The position numbers and the translations under genes were made by a program. Positions 8,401 through 17,445 of a DNA stretch of 64,000 nucleotides are shown in pieces. Every line of letters begins with the position of its first letter. Position 1 is the first letter of the stretch. This stretch comes from Bradyrhizobium amphicarpaeae. GTDB taxonomy: Bacteria; Pseudomonadota; Alphaproteobacteria; Rhizobiales; Xanthobacteraceae. A model generated the notes under the pieces. That model searched no databases, had not been told where the DNA came from, and was given only the letters and a program-made list of their open reading frames with translations. The stretch covers positions 6,912,001-6,976,000 of the forward strand of contig NZ_CP029426.2 in assembly GCF_002266435.3 (NCBI RefSeq), written 5' to 3'.

Positions 8401-9909
8401 ATGGATACGCTTGTCAATGTCGCCCATGGGTTCGGCGTCGCGCTGCTGCCGGTCAACCTGCTGTATTGCTTCATCGGCGTCTTCATCGGCACGCTGGTCG
8501 GCGTGCTGCCGGGCATCGGGCCGATCTCGGCGATGTCGCTGCTGTTGCCCGTGACGCTGTCGGGCACACCGGAATCCGGCATCATCATGATGGCCGGCAT
8601 CTATTACGGCTCGATGTATGGGGGCTCGACCACCTCGATCCTGGTCAACATTCCCGGCGAGGCCGCTTCTGTCGTCACATGCATCGACGGCCACCAGATG
8701 GCGAAGCAGGGCCGCGCGGGCCCTGCGCTCGGCATCTCCGCCTTCGGCTCCTTCATTGCCGGCACGTTTGCGCTGATCGCCTTGATGCTGGTCGCGCCGA
8801 AGCTCGCCAGCGTCGCCATCGCGTTCGGACCGGCCGAGTATTTCAGCCTGATGGTGCTCGGCCTCGTGGTGCTCACCTTCCTCACGCAGGGCTCGATGCC
8901 GAAGGCATTGCTGATGGCGTGCATCGGCGTCGTGCTCGGGTTGATCGGGCTCGACAGCATCACGGCGCAGCCGCGCCTGACCTTCGGCCGCATGGAGCTG
9001 ATCGACGGCATCGGGCTCGTGCCCGTGGTGATGGGCCTGTTCGGCGTTGCCGAGGTGCTGCTCAACACCGAGCAGGCGATCAAGCGCGACATCATCAACA
9101 CCAGGATCACCCAACTCCTGCCCACCAAAGAGGACTGGAAGGCAAGCGCAGGTCCGGTCGGCCGCGGCACCATCCTCGGCTTCTTCCTCGGCATCCTGCC
9201 GGGCGGCGGCGCGGTGGTGGCGTCCTTTGCCTCCTATGCGCTGGAGAAACGGCTGTCGAAGACGCCCGAGCGCTTCGGCCATGGCGCGATCGAAGGCGTC
9301 GCCGGGCCGGAATCGGCGAACAACGCCGCGGCGGGCGGCGCCTTCATTCCGTTGATGACGCTGGGCATCCCGCCGAATGTGGTGATGGCGCTGCTGCTCG
9401 GGGCCTTCGTCATTCACGGCCTGCAGCCGGGACCACTGCTGATCACGCAGAACCCGGGCCTGTTCTGGGGCATCGTCGCCAGCATGTATATCGGCAACGT
9501 CATGCTGCTGGTCCTGAACCTGCCGATGATCGGCATGTGGGTGCAGCTGCTCAAGCTGCCCTACAACATCCTGTTCCCCCTGATCATCCTGTTCACGATC
9601 CTGGGCGTCTACTGCTCCAGCAACAACGTATTCGACGTCTATGTGATGATCGCGTTCGGCATCATCGGCTATTTCATGCGCAAGCTCGGCTACGAGCCGG
9701 CGCCGCTGGTGCTGGCCTTCGTGCTGGGGCCGATGATGGAAAACAATCTCCGCAAATCGCTGATCCTGTCGCAGGGCGATCTCTGGACCTTCGTGCAGCG
9801 GCCGATCTCGGCAGTGTGCCTCGCATTCGCAATGGTGCTGCTGATCGCGCCGCTGCTGCCGTCACTGCGCAAGAAGCGCGAGCTGGTGGCGCTGGATGAG
9901 GGGGCGTAG
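8401..9909 (+). CDS. Tripartite tricarboxylate transporter large permease (TctA family)
   Basis: A 502-residue inner-membrane permease with about 11-12 helices, the transport subunit of the TTT system. Family signatures are GVLPGIGPISAMSLLLPVT near residue 40, YYGSMYGGSTTSILVNIPGE near 70, and a second glycine-rich repeat LGILPGGGAVVASFASYALE near 265. The latter is followed by GVAGPESANNAAAGGAFIPL. Length is normal. The start is 4 bp after the tctB stop. A palindromic repeat, interrupted by an insertion sequence, begins directly after the stop codon. Confidence 0.95.
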   Translation: MDTLVNVAHGFGVALLPVNLLYCFIGVFIGTLVGVLPGIGPISAMSLLLPVTLSGTPESGIIMMAGIYYGSMYGGSTTSILVNIPGEAASVVTCIDGHQMAKQGRAGPALGISAFGSFIAGTFALIALMLVAPKLASVAIAFGPAEYFSLMVLGLVVLTFLTQGSMPKALLMACIGVVLGLIGLDSITAQPRLTFGRMELIDGIGLVPVVMGLFGVAEVLLNTEQAIKRDIINTRITQLLPTKEDWKASAGPVGRGTILGFFLGILPGGGAVVASFASYALEKRLSKTPERFGHGAIEGVAGPESANNAAAGGAFIPLMTLGIPPNVVMALLLGAFVIHGLQPGPLLITQNPGLFWGIVASMYIGNVMLLVLNLPMIGMWVQLLKLPYNILFPLIILFTILGVYCSSNNVFDVYVMIAFGIIGYFMRKLGYEPAPLVLAFVLGPMMENNLRKSLILSQGDLWTFVQRPISAVCLAFAMVLLIAPLLPSLRKKRELVALDEGA

Positions 9910-9994
9910 CTTCGTAGGGTGGATTAGCCGCAGGCGTAATCCACCTCTTCTGTCCCCGCGGATATGAACAGTGGTGGGTTACGCCTTCGGCTAA

Positions 9995-11498
9995 TCTTAC
10001 TGCGTCACGGTCGTTCGTCGGGTTCTAGGTGGGGCGATGGCTCCGCAGCAGGGACACCGTGACAAGGTTTTGATGAGATCGTAAATCAGTCGCACGCGCA
10101 CGGTTGCGATCGAGTTTGGGACGTGGCGTTCAGGCCGCGCGGGCAGAGCCTCTGGGTCGATAATCGTCGGGTAAGGCAGGGACCTGGAGCGGCGTGACGG
10201 AACGAGGTCCTGAGGGGGGAATCATCGCCTGCTCGGCGATCAAGAACCCATAAGCCGCGATGCACAGGGTCGCGTGGTGATGGAAGCCGCGCCAGCCGCG
10301 TCCCTCGTAGTGACCGAGTCCGACCTCCTGCTTCAGCTCCTGATAGTCGCGCTCGATGCGCCAACGCAGCTTGGCCATGTCGACGAGCTGCTGGATGTCG
10401 ATAGTCTCGGGCAAGGTCGAGAGCCAGTATCTGGTGGGCTCTGCTTCGCCCTCCGGCCATTCGATCAACAGCCATTCGGGCGATGATGTCTCGGGGATCA
10501 GCTTGTTGTACCCGACGCGGACGCGCACATGCGCGAAGCGCGAGGACAACTTCTCAGCCGAGCCTTCGCGCCACGTCACCGTGCGCCAGGCCTGCTTCGG
10601 CAAACCGAGCGCCACCTTCTTGGCCGAGATCAGATCGGGCTCGTCGCGACGGCCCGTGTTGTTCATCGGCTTGTCCATCCGCCGTGGGCCGCTGCCTGGG
10701 GCCCACATCAATATGGTCGGCACGATGCTGACCACGTAAGGCACCCCCAACTCCGTCATGCCCGCGCGCAGTTGCGAGTCCCTGCCATAGGCCGCGTCCA
10801 TCAGTCCAACGCCGCGCGGCAGGCCGGCCTTGCAGGCCCATCTGATCTGCTCCAGTGCTATTTGCGACTTTGTCTTGAACTTGACCTCCTTCGGAACGCC
10901 TGCCTTGTTCCGTCGGACACGGTCCTTGGCCCACTCCTGTGAAAGATAGAGCCGATAGGCGACCGGCAAGCTGGCAGAGCGGTTGGCGATCGACAGCGAC
11001 ACTGCCACCTGGCAATTGGCCTGCTTGCCGAGTTGCCCGCAATATTGGTGATGTACGCCGACCGAATGCTTGCCTTGCTTGGGGAACGAGGTGTCGTCGA
11101 TGATCCACGCCTCGATCGGTCCGCTCCTCTCGATCGCAGGCAGCACAAGCTCTCGCACCTTGGCGAGCACATCCTCGTCCGACCAGGTCGCGTCGGCGAC
11201 AAAATGCAACAGAGATTGGTGCTGGGCGGACGCTCGAGCCGGTGCCGTCCGCGCTGCCATCGGCTCCACGCTCTTGCGCTCACCCGGCAGTATCAGGCCG
11301 GTGCAGTAGTCACGCAGCTGCCTCGTCCGATCCGCGTGACCGATCACGCTCCCAAGACCCGCTACGTACTTCCCAAACCGCGCTTCGCAATCTCCGCCCT
11401 GATCGAGATCCATCTGGCCCTCCAAGTGCCAAATAACGAATCTCCCCAAATACTTGATTCTCAGTCTCAATAGACCGCGACAGGCTGACTCAGTAGTA
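9995..11498 (-). mobile_element. IS701-family insertion sequence, complete, with CTAA target duplication
   Basis: The element is 1504 bp. The left end TCTTACTGCGTCA and the inverted right end TACTACTGAGTCA match at 10 of 13 positions, forming imperfect terminal inverted repeats. It is flanked by CTAA at 9991-9994 and 11499-11502, a 4-bp duplication that fits the YTAR target preference known for the IS701 family. It carries one transposase gene of full length on the minus strand. Both ends and the gene look intact, so it may still be active and relatively recent. Confidence 0.88.
10130..11413 (-). CDS. IS701-family DDE transposase
   Basis: A 427-residue transposase. The catalytic acidic triad is visible as EAWIIDDTSFPKQGKHSVG (about 100), GLMDAAYGRDSQLR (about 195) and the C-terminal RWRIERDYQELKQEVGLGHYE (about 365). 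The last of these is the YREK-like helix that carries the glutamate. This order and spacing match IS701-type enzymes. The ATG at 11413 has GGAGGG at good distance; an upstream in-frame start at 11470 would add residues that family members lack. No frameshift or stop interrupts the gene. Confidence 0.93.
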   Translation of the reverse strand: MDLDQGGDCEARFGKYVAGLGSVIGHADRTRQLRDYCTGLILPGERKSVEPMAARTAPARASAQHQSLLHFVADATWSDEDVLAKVRELVLPAIERSGPIEAWIIDDTSFPKQGKHSVGVHHQYCGQLGKQANCQVAVSLSIANRSASLPVAYRLYLSQEWAKDRVRRNKAGVPKEVKFKTKSQIALEQIRWACKAGLPRGVGLMDAAYGRDSQLRAGMTELGVPYVVSIVPTILMWAPGSGPRRMDKPMNNTGRRDEPDLISAKKVALGLPKQAWRTVTWREGSAEKLSSRFAHVRVRVGYNKLIPETSSPEWLLIEWPEGEAEPTRYWLSTLPETIDIQQLVDMAKLRWRIERDYQELKQEVGLGHYEGRGWRGFHHHATLCIAAYGFLIAEQAMIPPSGPRSVTPLQVPALPDDYRPRGSARAA

Positions 11499-11518
11499 CT
11501 AACCCACCCTACGACACC

Positions 11519-13255
11519 TCAGCTTGCCGCCGGCAGCACATTGTCCGGCGGTGCGCCCCACGGCCGCTCGGCCGATGCCAAGCCGATCAGCCGGCCCTGG
11601 ATATAGTCGCAACCCCAGTCGCGCAGCATGTTCGCGGCCTCATCGTCCTGCACCCATTCGGCCACGGTCTTGATGTCGAGGCGGCGGGCGAGGTCGATCA
11701 GGGTCTGCACGAAGGCGCGATCATCGGCGGAATGGGTGATGTTCTGCACGAACGCGCCGTCGATCTTGACGATATCGACACCGAGCTTGCGCAGGTTTCG
11801 GAACGAGGTGTAGCCCGCGCCGAAATCGTCGATGGCAATGCGGCTGCCGAAATTCTTCAGCCGCGTGACGAAGCCGCGGACATCGTCGATGTCCTGGATC
11901 GCGACCGTCTCGGTGATCTCGACGATCAGCCGCTCGGCGACGCCGGGATGGGCCAGCATCAGCGACTCGATTCCCGCCCACCAGTCCGGATCCATGGTCG
12001 TATCGGGCGAGATATTGAGACTGAGGCTGATGTCGGGCGCGGCGGCGAGCTCGGCGACCACGAGCTCGAGCACGCGGTGATCGACCAGGCGGATCAGGCC
12101 GAGCCGCTCGGCGACCGGCACGATGTCGGGCGCGAGCAGCACCTGGCCGTCGCCCTGGTCCATCCGCACCAGGCATTCGTGGAAGGCACGCTCGCGCGAG
12201 GCGGCCGACACCACCGGCTCGTAGGCGAGCTTGATGCGGCGCTCGTTCAGCGCAGTGACGATCTCGTCGGTGACGCGGATGTTGACGCGGCGCTGCGCGT
12301 CACGTGTGGCATCCGGACGCCATGCCGCGAAAGAGCCGACGCGGCGGCGCTTGGCGGCATCCAGCGTCTCGTGGGCGCGATTGACGGCCTCGTCGGTGTT
12401 GCGGGCATAGCGCGGAACGCTGACCGCGCCGATCGAGGCGGTGACCGAGACCGGGCCGGACTTGGTCGGCACAACCTCGTCGCGGATGCCGGCAAGGAAA
12501 CGTTCGGCGGCGACGTTCATGTCGTCGACGGTGCAGTTCTTCAGGATCAGGCCGAACTTGTTGCCGGAAAAGCGGCCGAGCACGTCGCCGCCGCGCAGGC
12601 GCGAGCGGATGCGCTTGGCGATGTCGAGGATCACGGCGTCGGCGACGTCGAAGCCGAAGGCGTCGTTGACGCGGGCGAGATGGTCGATGCCGACCAGCAT
12701 GAAGGCCGCGGTCGAACGGAAGCGGGTCGTCTCCTCGATCGCCTCGGCCAGCGCGGCGATCAGATGAGAGCGGTTGAGCTCGCCGGTCAGCGGATCGAGC
12801 CGGGCCAGCTTGGTCAGTTCCTCGTCGCGGGCGTGGCGCTCATTGTTGATACGGACCGAGCCGATCGCGCGCACCGGGCGGCCGTCGGGGCCGGCGAACC
12901 AGCGGCCGGTCTCCTCGATCCAGATCACCGGATCGGCGGCGCTCATGCGGACGCCGTACTCGACCCGGTAGGGCGTGCCGTCGGCGCCATGCACGGCATG
13001 GGTTTGCGCCAGCGCCGCCGTCCGCAGCGATGGCGCGGGCTCGATCAGCTTGGCGAATTCGGCGCCCGCCGCCAGCCGCTCGGCGGGAATGCCGGGAAAG
13101 ACGCTGGCGACCTGATCGCCCCAGACGATCGCATCACTGCCGATGTCCCAGGCGAACACGGCCTGGCCGAGGGCAGCCAGGATGTCAGAGGCTTGCGGTA
13201 ATGCGGGGGTCAAAGTCGCCTCGTTTCGGGACAGCGGGAAGTCCTGAGCTGACAC
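11519..13255 (-). CDS. PAS-GGDEF-EAL protein with degenerate GGDEF site
   Basis: A 578-residue cytoplasmic protein. A PAS-like sensor (about 20-140) is followed by a GGDEF domain (about 150-310) whose active-site loop is SGNKF at 230-234 instead of GGDEF. It is therefore probably not a cyclase, although it could bind GTP. The EAL domain (about 320-570) keeps the key acidic and amide residues: E360 in ECL, N in LSLNISP, the second E in VEITET, DD at 476-477 in DDFGAGYTSF, K in IVKIDG, E in VAEWV and Q in IQGR. It is thus likely a cyclic-di-GMP phosphodiesterase. The start codon is a GTG without a strong ribosome binding site. The gene stands directly downstream of the repeat that carries the IS. 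Confidence 0.9.
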   Translation of the reverse strand: MSAQDFPLSRNEATLTPALPQASDILAALGQAVFAWDIGSDAIVWGDQVASVFPGIPAERLAAGAEFAKLIEPAPSLRTAALAQTHAVHGADGTPYRVEYGVRMSAADPVIWIEETGRWFAGPDGRPVRAIGSVRINNERHARDEELTKLARLDPLTGELNRSHLIAALAEAIEETTRFRSTAAFMLVGIDHLARVNDAFGFDVADAVILDIAKRIRSRLRGGDVLGRFSGNKFGLILKNCTVDDMNVAAERFLAGIRDEVVPTKSGPVSVTASIGAVSVPRYARNTDEAVNRAHETLDAAKRRRVGSFAAWRPDATRDAQRRVNIRVTDEIVTALNERRIKLAYEPVVSAASRERAFHECLVRMDQGDGQVLLAPDIVPVAERLGLIRLVDHRVLELVVAELAAAPDISLSLNISPDTTMDPDWWAGIESLMLAHPGVAERLIVEITETVAIQDIDDVRGFVTRLKNFGSRIAIDDFGAGYTSFRNLRKLGVDIVKIDGAFVQNITHSADDRAFVQTLIDLARRLDIKTVAEWVQDDEAANMLRDWGCDYIQGRLIGLASAERPWGAPPDNVLPAAS

Positions 13256-13433
13256 AGGATAAAGCCAGATTCGTCGCCAACCCTAGGCAAAGTTGATAAA
13301 CAATTTGGAAACCACGTTTCTGCGGGCGGAGGAACCACACCGGCCCGTCCGGCATAGGCCTTGCGAGTACTGACACGCCCCGGCACCAGCGTCCCGAAAC
13401 GCGACAGGCTCTGCCGGATCAACGGTGATTGCG

Positions 13434-13694
13434 ATGTTGAGTACGGATCGATCGGACGCGACGGAAAACGGCACAGGCACGGCCCTGGTGCCGGTCCTGC
13501 CGGTTCTGCAACTGGTTTACAAGACGCCGTTGCCGCGTCCCGATCCGAGCTTCGTCGCCCAGCTGATCGCCAATGCCGAACATCTGCCCCAGGCGAACCG
13601 GCTGCGCCGCGCCTCTTCCGAAGATGCGCGGACGGCCTATGGCGGCAAGCGCCCGCTGCAAAGCGTCAGCGCGCGGACGCGGCAGGTGGCTTGA
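13434..13694 (+). CDS. Small hypothetical protein
   Basis: An 86-residue frame from ATG 13434 (a GTG at 13425 is also possible). It contains TALVPVLPVLQLVYKTPLPRPDP and ends with an Arg-rich QSVSARTRQVA. There are no helices long enough for a membrane span and no known motif. Its codon use resembles the neighbours and it lies between two minus-strand genes, divergent from the GGDEF-EAL gene. I believe it is real because it fills the gap without overlap, but I assign no function. Confidence 0.5.
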   Translation: MLSTDRSDATENGTGTALVPVLPVLQLVYKTPLPRPDPSFVAQLIANAEHLPQANRLRRASSEDARTAYGGKRPLQSVSARTRQVA

Positions 13695-13700
13695 GATCGA

Positions 13701-14354
13701 TCAACGCGCCGGCGTGTCGGGGGACGGAGACGTGCCGTCGCCCGGCTGCAAATGCGGCGAGGAGACTTCCGGCGAGGGCGCGCTCTGCACCGGCTTCGGC
13801 GTGGGAGGATCCATCAAGACGGATTCGGCGACCGACTGTGCCGAGGGCGCGGGCGGCGTTACCGGTGCCGCGAGCGGCGCGGATACCGGCTCGAACTTGG
13901 GCTCGGCCACGGCATCGTCCGCCGGAGCCTCCACCTGGCGCTTGGCCTTGCGCGGCGCCGGCACGGTTGTCTCGGCGACATAGGTGACGCGGCGGCGCGT
14001 GCGCTGGGCGATACCGCCAAGGAAATCGGCCATCGCGAGCAGCACCAGCAGGAAATAGGTCGAGTTGCCGAATTTGGGCCACATCACGAATTCGGCCGCG
14101 GCGGCGCCGAACACGATCAGCGACAGCAGATGATCCATCAGGAATTTCGAGCCCGGCCGCGCACCCTTAACCACTTCGAGCAGCAGCAGCACGATACCGA
14201 GCGCCAGCATCACATCGGCGAGCGTCACCGGCCAGGCCTCGCCTGACACCATCGGCACCTTGAACAGCACATCCGTGAAGGACACGGTTGGCATCAGGAA
14301 GGCGATGATGTTGTAGACCGCGAGCGGAATCAGAAGCAGCGGGAAACCGACCAT
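13701..14354 (-). CDS. Four-helix membrane protein with Pro/Ala-rich tail
   Basis: A 217-residue protein with four predicted helices in the first 125 residues: MVGFPLLLIPLAVYNIIAFL, then around 45-65, 75-97 and 101-121. A C-terminal tail of about 90 residues rich in Pro, Ala, Ser and Val follows (APAPSAQSVAES-type). The tail is typical of extended, disordered regions. The ATG at 14354 has GAGAAGG upstream and begins directly with the first helix; longer frames add an unlikely charged leader. The family is unknown to me, but such proteins are common in Bradyrhizobiaceae. It lies between the GGDEF-EAL gene and rpmF, with no clear functional link. Confidence 0.75.
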   Translation of the reverse strand: MVGFPLLLIPLAVYNIIAFLMPTVSFTDVLFKVPMVSGEAWPVTLADVMLALGIVLLLLEVVKGARPGSKFLMDHLLSLIVFGAAAAEFVMWPKFGNSTYFLLVLLAMADFLGGIAQRTRRRVTYVAETTVPAPRKAKRQVEAPADDAVAEPKFEPVSAPLAAPVTPPAPSAQSVAESVLMDPPTPKPVQSAPSPEVSSPHLQPGDGTSPSPDTPAR

Positions 14355-14496
14355 CGGCGAAATGCCTTCTCGATCAAGATATCCAGACAGGACAATGCGG
14401 CGGCGAAGCATTAGCTCCGCCGCCGCCACTGTCATATCTCGTGGGTTGGCCGAAATCAGGCAGGCGAATGATCCTGCCTGGAGAAAGGTCCTTAAC

Positions 14497-14679
14497 TCAG
14501 GACTCTTTCTTCTTCAGGACCTGACGGCCCTTGTACATGCCGGTCTTGAGGTCGAGATGATGCGGACGACGGAGCTCGCCGGAGTCCTTGTCTTCCACAT
14601 AGGTCGGCTTCTTGATGGCGTCTGCCGAGCGGCGCATGCCACGGCGCGACGGCGAGGTTTTTCTTCTCGGAACAGCCAT
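14497..14679 (-). CDS. rpmF: 50S ribosomal protein L32
   Basis: A 60-residue basic protein with the L32 start [20 protein letters not shown] and the ending [15 protein letters not shown]. It contains no cysteine, so it is the zinc-independent form typical of alphaproteobacteria. Length and motif are exact for the family. It lies upstream of mtgA in the same orientation order seen in related genomes, but separated by intergenic DNA. Confidence 0.97.
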   Translation of the reverse strand: MAVPRRKTSPSRRGMRRSADAIKKPTYVEDKDSGELRRPHHLDLKTGMYKGRQVLKKKES

Positions 14680-14847
14680 TTCTACATCCTCTAGGGATTG
14701 GTGTTATCAGGGCATCGTCCGCGAGGGACGGCTCAGCACCCGCAATCCGAGGCGAGCTGAATGCCGATCAAGGCCGCGCTTATAGAGGAAGGCTGGCCGC
14801 AAAGCTAGGCTCTTGGGCCGGAAAATACGCCCGAAAAGGGCCCAAAA

Positions 14848-15522
14848 TCAGCGATTTTCCCGCCAGCAGGTCGCGAGCGAGTTCGCCTGCGCCCTCGCCA
14901 CATAGGTCCCTGCCAGCCGCCGGACGCCCGGGCCGGGGGTTTTGGCGCTGCGCTTCACCGGATTCGGCAGGATCGAGGCCAGAAGGGCCGCTTCGCGCGG
15001 GGAAAGGCTGGCGGCGGACTTGCCAAAGGCATAGGTGCTGCCCGCCTCGACGCCAAATTGGCCCCGCGGGCCGAACTCGGCGATGTTCAGGTATATCTCC
15101 AGGATCCGCGCCTTGGGCAGGATGAGGTCGATCCAGAGCGCCAGCGGGAATTCGAGCGCCTTGCGGACGAAGTCCCGGCCCTGCCAGAGGAATAGGTTTT
15201 TCGCGACTTGCTGGGTGATCGTGGAGGCGCCCCGGAACGGCGTACCATCCTCCTGGGCGTCGTCGATCGCCTCGCGCAGCGCGCCCCAATCGATGCCGTG
15301 ATGCTTGCAGAAATGGGCGTCCTCGGCTGCGATCACCGATCGCGGCAGTGCGGGCGACATCGCCGCCAGGTCGATCCATTCCCGCTGCATCGGCGCGCCG
15401 CGAAGCGAGCGCCACGCCATCAGCGTCGAAACGGGATGGCCGATGCGGTAGAACGGCGCGATCACATAGGGCGCGAGAATGACGACCGCGAGCGCTACCA
15501 GCAGGATTTTGACGATGCGCAA
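14848..15522 (-). CDS. mtgA: Monofunctional peptidoglycan glycosyltransferase
   Basis: A 224-residue GT51 enzyme that polymerises lipid II into glycan strands at the inner membrane. One N-terminal helix (about 4-22) anchors it. The catalytic glutamate lies in [17 protein letters not shown]. The other GT51 motifs follow in order: [30 protein letters not shown] and [12 protein letters not shown]. There is no transpeptidase domain. I chose the TTG at 15522 because GGAGAGG precedes it and it gives the normal length. A frame to 15618 exists but also begins with TTG and lacks a site. Confidence 0.93.
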   Translation of the reverse strand: MRIVKILLVALAVVILAPYVIAPFYRIGHPVSTLMAWRSLRGAPMQREWIDLAAMSPALPRSVIAAEDAHFCKHHGIDWGALREAIDDAQEDGTPFRGASTITQQVAKNLFLWQGRDFVRKALEFPLALWIDLILPKARILEIYLNIAEFGPRGQFGVEAGSTYAFGKSAASLSPREAALLASILPNPVKRSAKTPGPGVRRLAGTYVARAQANSLATCWRENR

Positions 15523-15683
15523 ATCGACCTCTCCGGCCCCGAACCAGAAGCGGCCACGGATCCTGCCATTAAGTCTGTGATAATTCGGACCTTTTCCAGC
15601 ACTTTTTAGGCCTTCCAAACGATTGACTGGGGCGGGCTCATAAAGGATTGTCCCGCCGAATTTTAGTTCTGGAGCCCTTCTTG

Positions 15684-16607
15684 ATGACCGGCACGTCCCC
15701 GTCCGATTTCGCCAAACGTCTGGACAAGACCGCTGATGATACCGAGGCCCTGCTCAGCCGGCTGCTGTCGGACGACATCCTGCATGATGAGATCGCCCGG
15801 CCCAAGCGACTGATGGACGCAATGCGCTATTCAAGCCTGAACGGCGGCAAGCGTCTGCGGCCGTTCCTGGTGGTCGAGAGCGCGGCCGTGTTCGGGGTTC
15901 CCCGTGAAGCCGCGCTGCTGGTCGGCGCTGCGCTGGAATGCATCCACTGCTATTCGCTGATCCACGACGATCTGCCGGCCATGGACAATTCGGATCTGCG
16001 CCGCGGCCGCCCGACCCTGCACAAGAAGACCGATGACGCCACCGCGATCCTGGCCGGCGACGGCCTGTTGACGCTCGCCTTCGACATCGTCACCCGCGAC
16101 GAGATCCATCGCGACGCCAATGTGAGGCTGCTGCTGACGCGCGCGCTGGCGCGCTGCGCCGGCATCGGCGGCATGGTCGGCGGCCAGATCCTCGATCTCG
16201 CCGGCGAAGGCCGCTTCGGCGGCAACGAGCCGATCGACGTCGCCCGCATTCAGCAGATGAAGACCGGCGCGCTCTTGCGTTACGGCTGCATCGCCGGCGC
16301 GATCCTCGGCCAGGCCTCGCAGAAAGAATACCAGGCGCTCGACGATTACGGCCGTGCGCTCGGCGAAGCTTTCCAGATCGCCGACGATCTGCTCGATGTC
16401 GAGGGCGACGCGGCGGCTCTCGGCAAGCCGGCCGGCGCCGATGCCGCCCTTGGCAAGACCACTTTCGTCACCCAGCTCGGCATCGAAGGCGCCAAGCAGC
16501 GGGTGCGCGACCTGCTCGCCCGTGCCGACAGCGCCGTCTCGATCTTCGGCGACCGCGCCGCCGTGCTGCAGGCCGCCGCACGCTTCGTCGCCGAGCGGAA
16601 GAACTAG
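15684..16607 (+). CDS. Short-chain polyprenyl (farnesyl/geranylgeranyl) diphosphate synthase
   Basis: A 307-residue all-helical prenyltransferase that condenses isopentenyl diphosphate with allylic diphosphates. The first aspartate-rich motif is DDLPAMD (about 94) within [20 protein letters not shown]. The second is DDLLD within [13 protein letters not shown]. The two-residue insertion in the first motif is typical of bacterial type II farnesyl diphosphate synthases (IspA). GGKRLRP near residue 50 binds IPP. The ATG at 15684 has GGAG upstream. Product chain length (C15 or C20) cannot be fixed from sequence alone. Confidence 0.93.
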   Translation: MTGTSPSDFAKRLDKTADDTEALLSRLLSDDILHDEIARPKRLMDAMRYSSLNGGKRLRPFLVVESAAVFGVPREAALLVGAALECIHCYSLIHDDLPAMDNSDLRRGRPTLHKKTDDATAILAGDGLLTLAFDIVTRDEIHRDANVRLLLTRALARCAGIGGMVGGQILDLAGEGRFGGNEPIDVARIQQMKTGALLRYGCIAGAILGQASQKEYQALDDYGRALGEAFQIADDLLDVEGDAAALGKPAGADAALGKTTFVTQLGIEGAKQRVRDLLARADSAVSIFGDRAAVLQAAARFVAERKN

Positions 16608-16620
16608 TAGCTCCGGACTC

Positions 16621-16678
16621 CCTCACCTCTCCCGCTTGCGGGAGAGGTCGGATCGCGACAGCGATCCGGATGAGGGCT
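16621..16678. repeat. Small palindromic repeat (CTCTCCCGC type)
   Basis: CTCTCCCGC-TTGC-GGGAGAG forms a strong hairpin at 16627-16646. It is followed by GGATCGC-GACA-GCGATCC (16650-16667), a second perfect stem. The pair is typical of short intergenic repeats in this lineage and may also act as a bidirectional terminator after the prenyl synthase gene. Confidence 0.6.
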
Positions 16679-16724
16679 CGCGATGCGGCGACAACGAAGG
16701 TTGAGCGAGAGAGCTGGCGTCACC

Positions 16725-17411
16725 ATGGCCTCTGACAAAGAAGATCCCGCCCTCGCCCGCTTCCGCAAGATGTCGCGGCCGATGCGGCTGATCTATGCGC
16801 GGCCGCGGACGTTCATCGCGCTTGGTATCGGCATCCTCGTCGGCCTGCTCCTGCCGGGCTCCCCCCGGCTGGCAACGCGGCTCGTGCTCGGCTGGGACGC
16901 GCTGATCGCGGTCTATCTCGTGCTGGTCTATGCGATGATGCTTTGCAATGACCATCAGCATATCCGCCGCGCCGCCGCGATGCAGGACGACGGCCGCTTC
17001 GTGATCCTGCTGGTCACGGCGATCGGTGCGTTCGCGAGCATCGCGGCGATCGTCGCCGAACTCGGCGTCCATCGCGGCGCCACGGAACTCACGATCGCGA
17101 TCACCACGATCGTGCTATCCTGGGCCGCCGTGCATACCACTTTCGCGCTGCACTACGCGCATGACTATTACCGGAACGCCAAGCCCGGCGGCCTGCAATT
17201 CCCGGGCAGCGGCAAGGAAGACCATGCCGACTATTGGGACTTCGTCTATTTCTCGTTCGTGATCGGCATGACCGCGCAGGTTTCCGACGTCGGCATCACC
17301 GACAAGACGATTCGCCGGACGGCAACGGCGCATGGGATCGTCTCGTTCATCTACAACACGGCCTTGCTGGCACTGACGGTCAACATCGCCGCGAGCGCCA
17401 TCTCGAACTGA
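16725..17411 (+). CDS. DUF1345 membrane protein
   Basis: A 228-residue protein with five to six predicted helices. Family marks are the central ALHYAHDYYR stretch and DYWDFVYFSFVIGMTAQVSD, both characteristic of DUF1345. The N-terminal 30 residues are charged and cytoplasmic. The ATG at 16725 was preferred to an upstream in-frame ATG at 16683, because 16683 falls within repeat DNA. Function of the family is unknown. No operon partner is evident. Confidence 0.88.
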   Translation: MASDKEDPALARFRKMSRPMRLIYARPRTFIALGIGILVGLLLPGSPRLATRLVLGWDALIAVYLVLVYAMMLCNDHQHIRRAAAMQDDGRFVILLVTAIGAFASIAAIVAELGVHRGATELTIAITTIVLSWAAVHTTFALHYAHDYYRNAKPGGLQFPGSGKEDHADYWDFVYFSFVIGMTAQVSDVGITDKTIRRTATAHGIVSFIYNTALLALTVNIAASAISN

Positions 17412-17445
17412 CATCGTCCCGGCACGGCCGGGACGATCTGCATCG

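Larger units (their letters stand above)
9914..11512. repeat. Palindromic repeat, family B (copy 1), split by an insertion sequence
   Basis: The left part (9914-9994) reads GTAGGGTGGATTAGCCG ... GGGTTACGCCTTCGGCTAA. The right part (11499-11512) reads CTAACCCACCCTAC. Removing 9995-11498 and one CTAA restores a normal palindromic repeat of about 90 bp, like those at 49244-49360 and 61750-61839. The element is the target site of the IS described separately. Confidence 0.85.
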
